64,000 nucleotides of DNA from Achromobacter xylosoxidans (GCF_002192695.1 NZ_MTLG01000075.1:186001-250000); one strand, 5' to 3'; shown: positions 1-8,191, counted from the first letter of the stretch. Notes: generated by a model not told the origin, from the letters alone. Numbers and translations: made by a program.

Positions 1-930
1 TTCCGGCCGGCCATGTGCGGCGGCCTGGGCGCCACGGCCACGCTGTGCAAGCTCGCGGGTTTGGATGAAACCGCCACGCGCGATGCCCTGGGACTGGCGT
101 ACAGCCACCTTTCCGGCACCATGCAGGCGCATATCGAAGGCTCGCCCGCCGTCGGCCTGCAGGTCGGCCTGAACGCCAGGGCCGCCGTCACGGCTTTTGA
201 ACTGGCGCGCGCGGGCTTCCCCGGCCCGCGCGACATCCTGGAAGGCCCTTACGGCTACTTCGCGCTTTATGACGCCGGCCAGGCCGACTGGGAGGCGGTG
301 CGCGTGGACGTGGGCCGGGTGTTCCAGATCACCCGCATGAGCCACAAGCCCTACCCGACCGGCCGCGCCACGCACAGCGGCATCGGCGCCGTGCTGGACC
401 TGATGCGCCAGCATGCGCTGCAGCCCCAGGACGTGGACAGCATCACGGTCCGGGCGTCCTCGTTGATCGTGCGCCTGGTTGGGCGGCGGGCCCATCCGGG
501 CATGGATTCCGCGACCGCCAGGCTCTGCATGGGCTACGCCATGGCCACGGCCATGCTGCGCGGCCGGGTCGGCATACCCGATTTCGACCCGGACGCGCTG
601 GCGCAGGCAAGCACCTTTGAACTGGCCGCCCGCATCCAGGTGATGGATGACGGCAATCCAGATCCCAACGCCATGAGCCCTCAGCGCGTCGAATTGCGGT
701 TGAAGGACGGCCGGGAGTTCGCGGTCGATATGCCGGCCTTTCCCGGCAGCCCCGAACGCCCCCTGGGCGTGGCGGAACAGGACGCCAAGTTCGACGCCTG
801 CTGCGCGTCCGCGCAGCCGCCCCTGTCTGCGAACCAGACAAGGGAGCTGGCGTGCAGGCTGCGCGGGCTGGAGGCCGAACAGGACGTGCGCGGAATCGTC
901 CGCCTGCTGGCGGCCGCGCGCGGCGCCTGA
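1..930 (+). CDS. MmgE/PrpD family protein, 5' end outside window
   Basis: The frame is already open at base 1 and ends with TGA at 928-930, so only the C-terminal ~309 residues are present. The sequence reads like the MmgE/PrpD family (2-methylcitrate dehydratase, cis-aconitate decarboxylase and relatives). It has the small-residue-rich helical part with GLAYSHLSGTMQA and GSPAVGLQVGLNARAAV, then the C-terminal lid region with KPYPTGRATHSGIGA. No partner genes of the methylcitrate cycle lie in the window, so the substrate cannot be assigned. The gene converges on the copper receptor gene with only 24 bp between stop codons. The family assignment is firm; the specific reaction is not. Confidence 0.85.
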   Translation, partial: FRPAMCGGLGATATLCKLAGLDETATRDALGLAYSHLSGTMQAHIEGSPAVGLQVGLNARAAVTAFELARAGFPGPRDILEGPYGYFALYDAGQADWEAVRVDVGRVFQITRMSHKPYPTGRATHSGIGAVLDLMRQHALQPQDVDSITVRASSLIVRLVGRRAHPGMDSATARLCMGYAMATAMLRGRVGIPDFDPDALAQASTFELAARIQVMDDGNPDPNAMSPQRVELRLKDGREFAVDMPAFPGSPERPLGVAEQDAKFDACCASAQPPLSANQTRELACRLRGLEAEQDVRGIVRLLAAARGA

Positions 931-954
931 CCGCGTACCCCCGGACTGGGCGCG

Positions 955-3018
955 TCAGTACTTGAAGCTCAAGCGCGCCCAGACCGTGCGGCCCGGCTCG
1001 TTGACCGCGGTGTTGGCGGCATAGCCGAAGCCGGCGTTGCCCGCCAGGTTCAGATGCTCGCTGTAGGTCTTGTTGAACAGATTGTCCACGCCCAGCGACA
1101 GGCGGACCTGCTTGTTGAGCGCATAGCCGCCATTGACGGAGAACACCCCGAAGCCCGCGCTTGGGCCGAAGTCCTTGCCCACGACATTGCCTTCGTTCAG
1201 GGCATAGCGTTTCTGCGCGGCCACGATGCGCCACAGGGCTCCGGCCGACCAGGTGCCGTCGTCGTAGGCAGCGCTGAGCTTGGCCTCCAACGGCGGCATC
1301 TGCGGCAGCGCCTTGCCATCGCTGCGGTTCTCGCCCCAGGCATATGCGAGCGTGGCGCCCAGCTTCCATGAGGGCGCGGGCTTGTATGAGAGGCCGAGTT
1401 CGCCGCCCGCGATGTGCGCGTTGACATTGGTGGCCTGCGACGTCGGACCCATCATGCCGCCCGAGGCGTAGCTGAACAGGATGAAGTCGTCGACGTACCC
1501 CGCGTAGCCCGAGAACCAGGCGTCTAGCGCTTCCGTCTTGTACTGCGCGCCGAAGTCCAGCTGGGTGGTCTTTTCGGGCTTCACGCCCTGGAAGGCGTTG
1601 ACGGAGCCGGCAGGCCCCCGGTCCGGAGAGAACAGCTCCCAGTAGTCCGGGAAGCGCTCGACGTGGCCCAGCCCCACATAGACCGTGGCCGGCAGCGAGG
1701 CCAGATCCTGCTCGTAGCGCAGGAAGCCGCTGGGCAGCGTGTCCTTGCGGCGCTCATCCGCGGTGGGATTGGGCATGGGCATCATCATCGAGCCCGTGTC
1801 CTGGCGGAAATCCTTGGCCGCAGCCCAGTCGATCCGCGCGCCGCCGATGACGCGGCTGTCCTGCGCGGCGCGCCAGGTCAGCTCGCCGAACAGGCCGGTG
1901 TTGGAAAAGTCCGCGTCCTTGACCCAGCTCTGGTTGCTGTAGGGCACCGTGTCGGTACCGTTGCGGGAACGATGGCGGCTCTGCTGGAAATCCAGTCCGG
2001 TGACCAGGCTGACATCCGGCGACAGTTCCCAGGTGCCGGCGTAACGGCCGCCCCAGGTCGCGCGGTCCACGTCGGCCGCCATGGCCATGGGCATGGCGCT
2101 CATGGGGTCCGGCGCGCGCAGCGTGTAGTTGTCCATCACATGGTCGGCATAGTTGTAGTACAGCTGCGCTTCGACCTTGCTCAGCACGGGACCCAGGTTG
2201 CGCTTCTCGAAACGCAGGCCGAAGCTCTCGCGCTTGAACTGGGAGCCGTCCATGCCGCGGCCGGCGTAGCGCGCTTCGCCATCGCCGGTGCCCGCCGTCA
2301 GTTCGTAGAGCGTGTCGGCGTCGGGCGTGAAGCCCAGGGTCAGGTCGGCGTTCCACTTGTCCCAGCGCGAAGGCACGGTGTTGCCGTCGCCGTCCTTGTA
2401 GTCCTGGGAGTGGGAATGGTTGGCGGTGATGCGCGTGTAGACGCGGTCGTTGCCCACGGCCAGATCGGCGGCCTGATCGTTGCGGCCGAACGAGCCGCCC
2501 GTCAGGCTGCCGTCGAATCGCACGCCGGCTGCCTCGAAACGGGGCGTGTCGCGGTCGAACTTGACCGTGCCGGCGGACGCGCCGGGTCCCCACAGCACGG
2601 TCTGCGGGCCCTTGATGACCGTGAGCTGGTCGAAGTTCTCGGGCGAAATATAGGAGCTGGGCGCGTCCATGCGCGCCGGGCACGCGCCGGGCATGGAGGT
2701 GCCGTTGGTCAGCAGATTCAGGCGCGAACCGAACATGCCCCGCAGCACGGGATCGCCGTTGGTGCCGCCGTTGCGGATGGCCGAGAAGCCGGGAATCGTC
2801 TTCAGATAGTCGGTCCCGTCGCTGGCCGGCAGCGGCTGGCGCGGGATCTTGGGGTCCGTGGTGAAGGTCAACGGCGCGCTGGGTTCCACGCCCGTGATGA
2901 TCACGGGTTCGGTGGTGTAGACGGTGTTCGTCTCGGCGGCGTGGGCCCAGGCGGGGAACGAGGCGGCCAGGGCGGCGGCCAGGCAACTCATCCGCAGCAG
3001 TTCTTGTCTAGTGGTCAT
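955..3018 (-). CDS. oprC: TonB-dependent outer-membrane copper receptor, OprC/NosA type
   Basis: This 687-residue outer-membrane beta-barrel receptor probably imports copper. A signal peptide ends near AWAHA (residue ~27), followed by a plug domain with LTVIKGPQTVLWGPGASAG (~132-150) and a barrel ending in an aromatic residue (LSFKY). The plug contains C113-P-A-R-M117 and the barrel H293-V-M295. A CxxxM plus HxM pair is the copper site known from Pseudomonas OprC. Met-rich loops (MSAMPMAMA, MMMPMPNP) fit a copper ligand. The frame is open 35 codons further upstream, but the signal peptide begins at the ATG ending at 3018. The gene lies 243 bp downstream of the DUF2946 gene on the same strand and is likely its regulatory target. 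A third operon gene is absent: the next gene is convergent. Confidence 0.87.
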   Translation of the reverse strand: MTTRQELLRMSCLAAALAASFPAWAHAAETNTVYTTEPVIITGVEPSAPLTFTTDPKIPRQPLPASDGTDYLKTIPGFSAIRNGGTNGDPVLRGMFGSRLNLLTNGTSMPGACPARMDAPSSYISPENFDQLTVIKGPQTVLWGPGASAGTVKFDRDTPRFEAAGVRFDGSLTGGSFGRNDQAADLAVGNDRVYTRITANHSHSQDYKDGDGNTVPSRWDKWNADLTLGFTPDADTLYELTAGTGDGEARYAGRGMDGSQFKRESFGLRFEKRNLGPVLSKVEAQLYYNYADHVMDNYTLRAPDPMSAMPMAMAADVDRATWGGRYAGTWELSPDVSLVTGLDFQQSRHRSRNGTDTVPYSNQSWVKDADFSNTGLFGELTWRAAQDSRVIGGARIDWAAAKDFRQDTGSMMMPMPNPTADERRKDTLPSGFLRYEQDLASLPATVYVGLGHVERFPDYWELFSPDRGPAGSVNAFQGVKPEKTTQLDFGAQYKTEALDAWFSGYAGYVDDFILFSYASGGMMGPTSQATNVNAHIAGGELGLSYKPAPSWKLGATLAYAWGENRSDGKALPQMPPLEAKLSAAYDDGTWSAGALWRIVAAQKRYALNEGNVVGKDFGPSAGFGVFSVNGGYALNKQVRLSLGVDNLFNKTYSEHLNLAGNAGFGYAANTAVNEPGRTVWARLSFKY

Positions 3019-3075
3019 ATCTGGTGTCTGTCGATCGGGAACGTGCGATGGCAGGCGCCGACAGGCAGTGATCCT

Positions 3076-3095
3076 GCCTCCCCCTGATGGGAGGC
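3076..3095. other. Hairpin in the leader between the DUF2946 gene and the copper receptor
   Basis: GCCTCCC (3076-3082) and GGGAGGC (3089-3095) form a perfect 7-bp stem with a 6-nt loop. It sits about 60 nt upstream of the receptor start codon on the transcribed strand. No T-run follows, so this is not a standard intrinsic terminator. It lies in the interval where Rho-dependent termination would be expected if the locus works like Bordetella cruR. A role in termination or receptor translation is inference. Confidence 0.5.
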
Positions 3096-3261
3096 ACGGC
3101 AGGACCGCGCTGTCCGCGCGCATGGACGGGACGTGGACGCGCCCTCCCCGCGGCGCGCAAGGCCCATGGCCCGCTGCGCGCCGATGACGCTGGCGCAGCC
3201 GCTCAGGTCCGCGGATTGGCGGGCTGCGCGGATGGCATGTCGATGAAGTCTGGAGAGGGGG

Positions 3262-3666
3262 TCAGGCCGACAGGGGCGGCGCGCGCGACCGCTGCGGCAG
3301 CCGGGCCAAGGCGCTCGCGAATTGCGGTACGGCGGCCGGGGGATGGACGGCGGGCGCAGCCGCCGGCAGGAACCAGGCAAGCAGGACGATTTCGGGCGGC
3401 AGCGTGTCGCTCAGCATGGCGCAGCCCGCGCTGCAGCAGTGCGGCAAGGCGCCGCTGTGCTGCTGCGCGCCCTGCTCTTGCCCATCGGCATCCAGCGTGA
3501 CCACGCGCGGGCCGCTGGCCGTGCAGATGATGGTGGTGACGCCGGCCTTGCCCGCTCCCATGCCCGGGCCCGCCAGCGCGGAGGATGCGATCAGCGCCTG
3601 AAAGACGAACAGGGCCATCGCGACCAGCGCGACCCAACGTCCACGAGCATGGGCAGATGCGTGCAT
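3262..3666 (-). CDS. cruR: DUF2946 protein, probable copper-sensing upstream ORF (CruR-like)
   Basis: This is a 134-residue protein with one N-terminal hydrophobic segment (~11-32), the cysteine cluster H76-C-C-S-A-G-C82, a second hydrophobic stretch (~92-104) and the C-terminal tetrapeptide RAPP at 128-131. DUF2946 genes head copper-related operons. In Bordetella pertussis such an ORF, CruR, senses copper during translation; RAPP is its arrest motif, and release of arrest triggers Rho-dependent termination ahead of the downstream TonB receptor gene. Here the same order is seen: DUF2946 ORF, 243-bp gap, copper receptor. One difference from the published CxxC sensor is that the cysteines here are spaced as CCxxxC. 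The protein itself may have no other function. Conservation of the mechanism is inference. Confidence 0.8.
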   Translation of the reverse strand: MHASAHARGRWVALVAMALFVFQALIASSALAGPGMGAGKAGVTTIICTASGPRVVTLDADGQEQGAQQHSGALPHCCSAGCAMLSDTLPPEIVLLAWFLPAAAPAVHPPAAVPQFASALARLPQRSRAPPLSA

Positions 3667-3756
3667 TCAGGGGTTCCTTATCGGCGCAGATGCTATCACG
3701 CGATGCGCAGCAGATGCCGTGGATGCAGGGTGCAGCGCAGGCAATTCGGGTTGCCG

Positions 3757-3772
3757 TCTGATGTAGATCAGA
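3757..3772. promoter_or_regulatory. 16-bp palindrome, FNR/CRP-family-like operator
   Basis: TCTGATGTAGATCAGA is a perfect 6+6 bp inverted repeat with a 4-bp spacer. It lies in the 226-bp divergent region between the DUF2946 gene and the glutathione S-transferase gene. The layout resembles the TTGAT-N4-ATCAA boxes of FNR/ANR regulators, but the outer T-A pair is replaced by C-G. It is about 91 bp from the DUF2946 start and 120 bp from the transferase start, so it could act on either gene. Confidence 0.4.
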
Positions 3773-3892
3773 TATTGCCGCGGCTTCGCGCGCGTCGCGG
3801 CCAAGCTTGGCTGCGGCAGGTGATCGGGCTACCCTGTAGCGCAGCCCGTTGCGGCGACTTGGCTTTTCAACCATTGAATGAAGAGGATGCAG

Positions 3893-4519
3893 ATGTCCCG
3901 TTGGACTTTTTATTCCGCCCCCGGCACTTGTGCGCTGGCGACGCATATCGCGTTGCGCGAAGCGGGCGCCGATTTCGATCTGGTCAAACTCGACATGGGC
4001 GCCGCGCAGCAGCAGAGCCCCGAATACCTGCGCGTCAATCCCAAGGGGCGCGTGCCGGCGCTGGCGACCGAACACGGCGTGCTGACCGAGACGCCCGCCC
4101 TGCTCGCCTTCGTGGCGCAGAGTTTTCCTGCCGCGCAACTGGCGCCGCTGGACGATCCGTTTGCGTTCGCGCGCATGCAGGAATTGGCGAGCTATCTGGC
4201 TTCCACCGCCCACGTGGCGCACGCGCACAAGCGCCGCGGCGCGCGCTGGGCGGACGACCCCGCCGCGCATGCCGCCATGCAGGCCAAGGTGCCGCAGACC
4301 ATGACGGCCTGCGCCGCGTATCTGGACTCGCAGATCGCCGGCCCCTGGGCGGCGGGCGAACGCTATAGCGTGGTCGACGGCTACCTCTACACCATCGGCA
4401 GCTGGCTGGAGGGCGACGGCGTCGACCTGACGCAGTTTCCCAAGCTGGCAGCCTACCTGGCCCGGGTGGCTGCCCGGCCGGCCGTGCAGCGCGCGCTGGC
4501 CGAAGCGCAGCCGGCTTGA
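3893..4519 (+). CDS. Glutathione S-transferase family protein
   Basis: This is a 208-residue cytosolic GST-fold protein. The N-terminal thioredoxin-like domain (~1-80) has the early S-A-P-G-T-C-A segment of beta-class enzymes, NPKGRVPAL with its cis-proline, and the glutathione gamma-Glu-binding LTETPALLAF. An all-helical C-terminal domain follows (~90-205) with the VVDGYLY N-capping box. The ATG at 3893 is preferred over in-frame ATGs at 3878 and 3887 because AGAGG (3882-3886) is correctly spaced from it. The gene is alone in its transcription unit, divergent from the copper leader gene. The substrate is unknown. Confidence 0.88.
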   Translation: MSRWTFYSAPGTCALATHIALREAGADFDLVKLDMGAAQQQSPEYLRVNPKGRVPALATEHGVLTETPALLAFVAQSFPAAQLAPLDDPFAFARMQELASYLASTAHVAHAHKRRGARWADDPAAHAAMQAKVPQTMTACAAYLDSQIAGPWAAGERYSVVDGYLYTIGSWLEGDGVDLTQFPKLAAYLARVAARPAVQRALAEAQPA

Positions 4520-4608
4520 CGTATTGCTGCCCCAGCGCATGAAGGGTTGGCCGACGCGCGAGCGTGCTTGAGCGCCGGCCTGATGCGCCAAAGCCTGGGC
4601 GCCGGCCC

Positions 4609-5094
4609 CTAAAGAAACCCGATCCAGCGCCCTGCCACCAGCACGCCCAGCCATAGAAAGAGCGACGCGCCCGCCCGCAAGCGCATGGAGCCCGAAGCCC
4701 TGCCCTGATCCAGCACCGTGGCCCAGGCCTTGCTGTACCGCGCGAGCACCGCGTTGAGTGCGCCCGCGGCCAAGAGGCCCATCTTGATCCCGAAGGCGGG
4801 ATTGGCCAGATACTCCAGCGGCTTGACGCTGAACAGCAGGGCTCCGGTCAGGACCGCCAGCGCCAGGCCCGCGGCCGCGGTGCGCGCCAGTACCGGCGCC
4901 AGCAGGGCCAGCGGCCCCGGTTTCAGGAGCCCCAGCAGGCGCAGGTCGAGCGGGACGATGGAGCCGATCAGCAGGCCGATCGCGCCGATATGGGCGGCGT
5001 TCACCAACAGATATAGCGTGTCCGACCGCCGCAGCCAGATCGACGGCGGCAGGGATTCAAGCTGTTCCAGCGCGACGCGCAGCAACTCAGGCAT
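4609..5094 (-). CDS. Small integral membrane protein of unknown function
   Basis: This 161-residue protein has about four hydrophobic helices (roughly 28-50, 62-88, 98-118 and 137-158) and short charged loops; no catalytic motif is visible. It follows the DUF6152 gene by 15 bp on the same strand, and the pair looks like a two-gene operon. Related proteins are annotated as DUF6644-type membrane proteins and are often found beside DUF6152 genes; I place it there only tentatively. Together they could be a periplasmic protein plus a membrane partner. Confidence 0.65.
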   Translation of the reverse strand: MPELLRVALEQLESLPPSIWLRRSDTLYLLVNAAHIGAIGLLIGSIVPLDLRLLGLLKPGPLALLAPVLARTAAAGLALAVLTGALLFSVKPLEYLANPAFGIKMGLLAAGALNAVLARYSKAWATVLDQGRASGSMRLRAGASLFLWLGVLVAGRWIGFL

Positions 5095-5109
5095 GGGCCA
5101 GGCCCCGGT

Positions 5110-5496
5110 TCAAGGTTGCTTGATGCGGCTGGGATAAATGTCGTAGGTTTTGCCGCCGACCTTGATCTGGACGGCCTTCATGCGTTTGGCGCTGGCGTCG
5201 CGGTCGCGGTTGCCGATGGCCACGATAGCGTCGCCGGGCTTGGCCGAGCCTTCGATGAATCCCGCATCCTTGGTCTGGCTGGGATTGCCCAGTTCCACGC
5301 GCCACAGGCCATCTTCGGCGCGTACATCCAGCCAGGGATGCGGGGGCGCGATCTGCACCTGTTGGACCGTGCCTTGCAGCGTCATCTGTTCGGATTCGGC
5401 CCACGACCAGCCGTGATGCGCCATCGCGGTGGGCGCCAAGCCCATCGATCCGGAAAGCGCCAGCGCTGCCGTGGCCACGCGTATGGATAGCTTCAT
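5110..5496 (-). CDS. Periplasmic DUF6152 family protein
   Basis: This is a 128-residue secreted protein. Its Sec signal peptide ends near APTAMA (~23), followed directly by the HHGWSW motif typical of DUF6152. The rest is a small beta-rich domain with two evenly placed segments (LQGTVQQVQIAPPHPWLDV and KVGGKTYDIYPSRI). AGGAG lies 7 bp upstream of the ATG that ends at 5496; a longer open frame to 5595 lacks a start signal and would bury the signal peptide. It is the first gene of a pair with the downstream membrane protein. The function is unknown. Confidence 0.75.
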   Translation of the reverse strand: MKLSIRVATAALALSGSMGLAPTAMAHHGWSWAESEQMTLQGTVQQVQIAPPHPWLDVRAEDGLWRVELGNPSQTKDAGFIEGSAKPGDAIVAIGNRDRDASAKRMKAVQIKVGGKTYDIYPSRIKQP

Positions 5497-5857
5497 GTCG
5501 CTGCTCCTGAATAGCGGTTGGCTCCCTGCCCCTCGCGGCGGCGGCTCGTGCGGCGCGCGTCCTGCGCAATCAGCATAGCGCGGGATCCTGGCCATATCGA
5601 GCGCGTCTTCACCTTAAGAAATTACTTTAACTAAAGTACTTTAATTGAACTGGTAAATCTTTAAAAATCAATGTCTTAAAGAAAAAATGAAAGAACTCAC
5701 ATGATGCTGAATTCCCGCTGAATTCAATAAATTGACGTTTTTCTCGGGAAAACCCGGAGAAACTTTCGGGTCCAAAAACGGGTCGCAAATTGTTCAGGTA
5801 ATTGTCAGGCACCGTCCCCCAATGGCGCCCCTTCCCGCGCCCAACCGAGAGCCTCCG
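5497..5857. other. AT-rich intergenic region with palindrome, hairpin and repeat-like segment
   Basis: This 361-bp stretch separates two divergent genes and is sharply AT-rich from about 5610 to 5735 in an otherwise GC-rich window. It holds the perfect 12-bp palindrome TAAAGTACTTTA (5632-5643) with TACTTTAA direct repeats around it. A hairpin TTTCTCGGG/CCCGGAGAAA with one bulged base lies at 5740-5762. The segment TGTCAGGCACCGTCCCC (about 5803-5819) resembles a short sequence I associate with dispersed repeats in many GC-rich genomes; only one copy is in this window. An open frame runs through the 3' part but begins with TTG and has no SD, so I do not count it as part of the permease. Confidence 0.5.
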
Positions 5858-7234
5858 ATGACACAGCCCACCCTGCGTTCGTCCGCGAATCCGGCCCTGC
5901 TGCTCCAGCCGCGCGCGCCGGCCGGTTTATCGGTGATGGACGCCACCATGGTGCTGGTCGGCGTGGTGATCGGGATCGGCATATTCGGCTTCCCGCCGCT
6001 GGTCGCGCAGCACGCGGGTTCCGAGGCGGCCTATATCGGGCTCTGGTGCGCCGGCGGCCTGGTGATGCTGGTCGGCGCGCTTTGCTATGCCGAACTGGGT
6101 TCGGCCTATCCCGGCGCCGGCGGCGAATATCTTTACCTGACGCGCGCCTGGGGGCGGCAGGTGGGACTGATGTTCGCCTGGGCGCGCTGCTCCGTCATCC
6201 AGACCGGCGCCATCGCGGTCGTGGCCTACATCTATGGCGACTACGCGCAACGTCTCGCGCCGCTGGGCACGTATGGCCCCGCCCTGCATGCAGCGATAGC
6301 GGTGGCGGCGCTGACGGCCTTGAACGTGGCGGGCACGCGCTATTCGAAACGCCTGCAATGGCTGTTCACCGCGCTGACAGTGGCGGCCCTGGCGGCGGTG
6401 CTGATCGCCAGCCTGGCCGCTGCGGAAGACAGCCCGCTGCGCTCGGCCGCCGAGCCGGCGCCGCTGACGGGCAACGCCGCGGGCCTGCTGGGCATGGGCA
6501 TGGTGTTCGTGCTGCTGACCTATGGCGGCTGGAACGAGGCCGCCTACCTCAGCGGCGAATTGCGCAACCCGGGGCGCAACATGAGCCGGGTGCTGCTGAT
6601 CGGCACGCTGCTGGTGACCGGCGCCTACGTGCTGACCAATCTGGCGCTGCTGGAGATCTTCGGCCTGCAGGGGCTGCGCGACACGCCGGCGCTGGGCGCG
6701 GACGTGATGCAGCTGGCGGCCGGGCCCTATGCCGCGGCCCTGCTCAGCTTGACCATCTGCGCCACGGCGCTCAGCACCATCAACGGCACCATCATCACCG
6801 GCGCGCGGGTGTATTGCGCGTTGGGCCGCGACGTGCCGCGCCTGCGCGCGCTGGCGGCCTGGAACGCGCAGGGCGAGACGCCCGCGCCTGCCTTGCTGGC
6901 GCAGGGCGCGATCACGCTGGCGCTGATTGCGCTGGGCGCGTTCAGCCAAAACAGCGTGCAGACGCTGGTCGCCTATACCGCGCCGGTGTTCTGGATCTTC
7001 ATGCTGCTGGTCGCGGCCTCGGTGTGGCGCCTGCGGCGCATCGATCCCGATCGTCCGCGCCCGTTCCGCGTGCCGCTCTATCCCCTGCCCCCGCTGCTGC
7101 TGGCGCTGACCTGCGCCGGGCTGGTGTATTCCAGCGCCATGTATGCCGGCGCCGGCGCGCTGATCGGCCTGGCGGTGCTGGCCGCGGGCCTGCCGCTGCT
7201 GCGCCTGCTGGGTCCACAGCCGCCGCAGGCCTAG
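5858..7234 (+). CDS. APC superfamily amino acid permease
   Basis: This 458-residue inner-membrane permease has about twelve transmembrane segments. The first helix carries the unwound glycine motif GVVIGIGIFGFP near residue 35, the substrate and ion site of the LeuT-fold APC family. YAELGSAYPGAGGEYLYL follows in helices 2-3 and GGWNEAAYLSGELRNP in helix 6, both typical of amino acid/polyamine antiporters. The start is ambiguous: ATG at 5858 has GAGAG upstream and ATG at 5822 has a weaker signal; both keep the transmembrane core. No adjacent metabolic gene identifies the substrate. Confidence 0.85.
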   Translation: MTQPTLRSSANPALLLQPRAPAGLSVMDATMVLVGVVIGIGIFGFPPLVAQHAGSEAAYIGLWCAGGLVMLVGALCYAELGSAYPGAGGEYLYLTRAWGRQVGLMFAWARCSVIQTGAIAVVAYIYGDYAQRLAPLGTYGPALHAAIAVAALTALNVAGTRYSKRLQWLFTALTVAALAAVLIASLAAAEDSPLRSAAEPAPLTGNAAGLLGMGMVFVLLTYGGWNEAAYLSGELRNPGRNMSRVLLIGTLLVTGAYVLTNLALLEIFGLQGLRDTPALGADVMQLAAGPYAAALLSLTICATALSTINGTIITGARVYCALGRDVPRLRALAAWNAQGETPAPALLAQGAITLALIALGAFSQNSVQTLVAYTAPVFWIFMLLVAASVWRLRRIDPDRPRPFRVPLYPLPPLLLALTCAGLVYSSAMYAGAGALIGLAVLAAGLPLLRLLGPQPPQA

Positions 7235-7305
7235 CCTGCTTTCCCGGGGCGGCGGCCAAGCCAGGCCAGCCCGTCCGCATGCCTTACCTGCAAGGAGTCC
7301 CCATC

Positions 7306-8172
7306 ATGCCTATCGCGATTCCGTCCTTCAGGCCCGCCCGGGCAAACCCGCCGCGGCTGCGCGGCGCCCTGCTCGCCTCGGCGGCGGCGGCGCTGGCCCT
7401 GGCCTGCACCCCGCTGCCGGTGTTGAGCGCTACCGCGGCGCAGCCCTCGGAACAGAAGGAATACGTCCCAGACGTCGGCCAGGAAGGCAAGGACGTCATC
7501 TGGGTGCCCACGCCGCAGACCCTGGTCGACACCATGCTGGACATGGCCAAGGTCACGCCCAAGGACCGGCTGATGGACCTGGGTTCGGGCGACGGCCGCA
7601 CCGTGATCACGGCGGCGCAGCGCGGCCTCACGGCCCAGGGCATCGAATACAACCCGGACCTGGTCGAACTGTCGCGCCGCAACGCGGAGCGCGCCGGCGT
7701 GGCCGACCGCGCCACCTTCGTGACGGCCGATCTGTTCGCCACCGATCTGTCGCAGGCGGACGTCATCACCATGTTCCTGCTGTCGACCATCAACGAAAAG
7801 CTGCGGCCCAAGCTCCTGGAACTGGCGCCCGGCACCCGCATCGTGTCGAACTCCTTCCGCATGGGCGATTGGGAGCCGGACGCGGAAGAGACGATCAAGC
7901 AGGACTGCAGCACCTACTGCACGGCGCTCCTGTGGATCGTGCCCGCCAAGGTGGCGGGCAACTGGGAGGTGGACGGCCAGCCCCTGCAGCTGGAGCAGCG
8001 CTACCAGCGGCTGTCCGGCAAGCTGGGCGGCGCGCCGATCTCTGAAGCCCGCCTGAACGGCAGCGAGATCTCCTTTGTGGCCAACGGCGTGCGCTATACC
8101 GGAACGGTCAATGGCAAGCAGATGAGCGGCAGCGCCGCGGGCCGCGGGAACTGGTCGGCCAAGCGGGTGTAG
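7306..8172 (+). CDS. Class I SAM-dependent methyltransferase with an N-terminal export signal
   Basis: This is a 288-residue protein with AAGGAG 8 bp upstream of its ATG. Residues ~20-46 form a basic-then-hydrophobic segment ending PVLSATAAQ, which looks like a Sec signal peptide. The Rossmann methyltransferase core follows (~75-190), with motif I DLGSGDGRTVI, an acidic end of strand 2 in GIEYNPDL, and a strand 4 region VITMFLLSTIN. The C-terminal ~80 residues are beta-rich (VDGQPLQLEQRYQRLSGKLGG, FVANGVRYTGTVNG) and look like a separate small domain. SAM-dependent enzymes are normally cytoplasmic, so the leader is unusual. It follows the permease gene by 71 bp. The substrate is unknown. Confidence 0.8.
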   Translation: MPIAIPSFRPARANPPRLRGALLASAAAALALACTPLPVLSATAAQPSEQKEYVPDVGQEGKDVIWVPTPQTLVDTMLDMAKVTPKDRLMDLGSGDGRTVITAAQRGLTAQGIEYNPDLVELSRRNAERAGVADRATFVTADLFATDLSQADVITMFLLSTINEKLRPKLLELAPGTRIVSNSFRMGDWEPDAEETIKQDCSTYCTALLWIVPAKVAGNWEVDGQPLQLEQRYQRLSGKLGGAPISEARLNGSEISFVANGVRYTGTVNGKQMSGSAAGRGNWSAKRV

Positions 8173-8191
8173 CGGCCGGCGCAGGCGCGGG

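Noticed and set aside
3019..3261. Cobalamin-type riboswitch before the TonB receptor
   Set aside because: The hairpin and GGAGGC segment are suggestive, but the B12-box pattern is absent and the receptor carries copper ligands.
2899..3380. Several 60-140 codon frames around the copper receptor start
   Set aside because: No start signals or recognisable products; the interval is explained as the receptor leader.
5732..5857. N-terminal extension of the APC permease starting at TTG 5732
   Set aside because: No SD, and the sequence runs through a hairpin and repeat-like DNA; later ATGs keep the full transporter.
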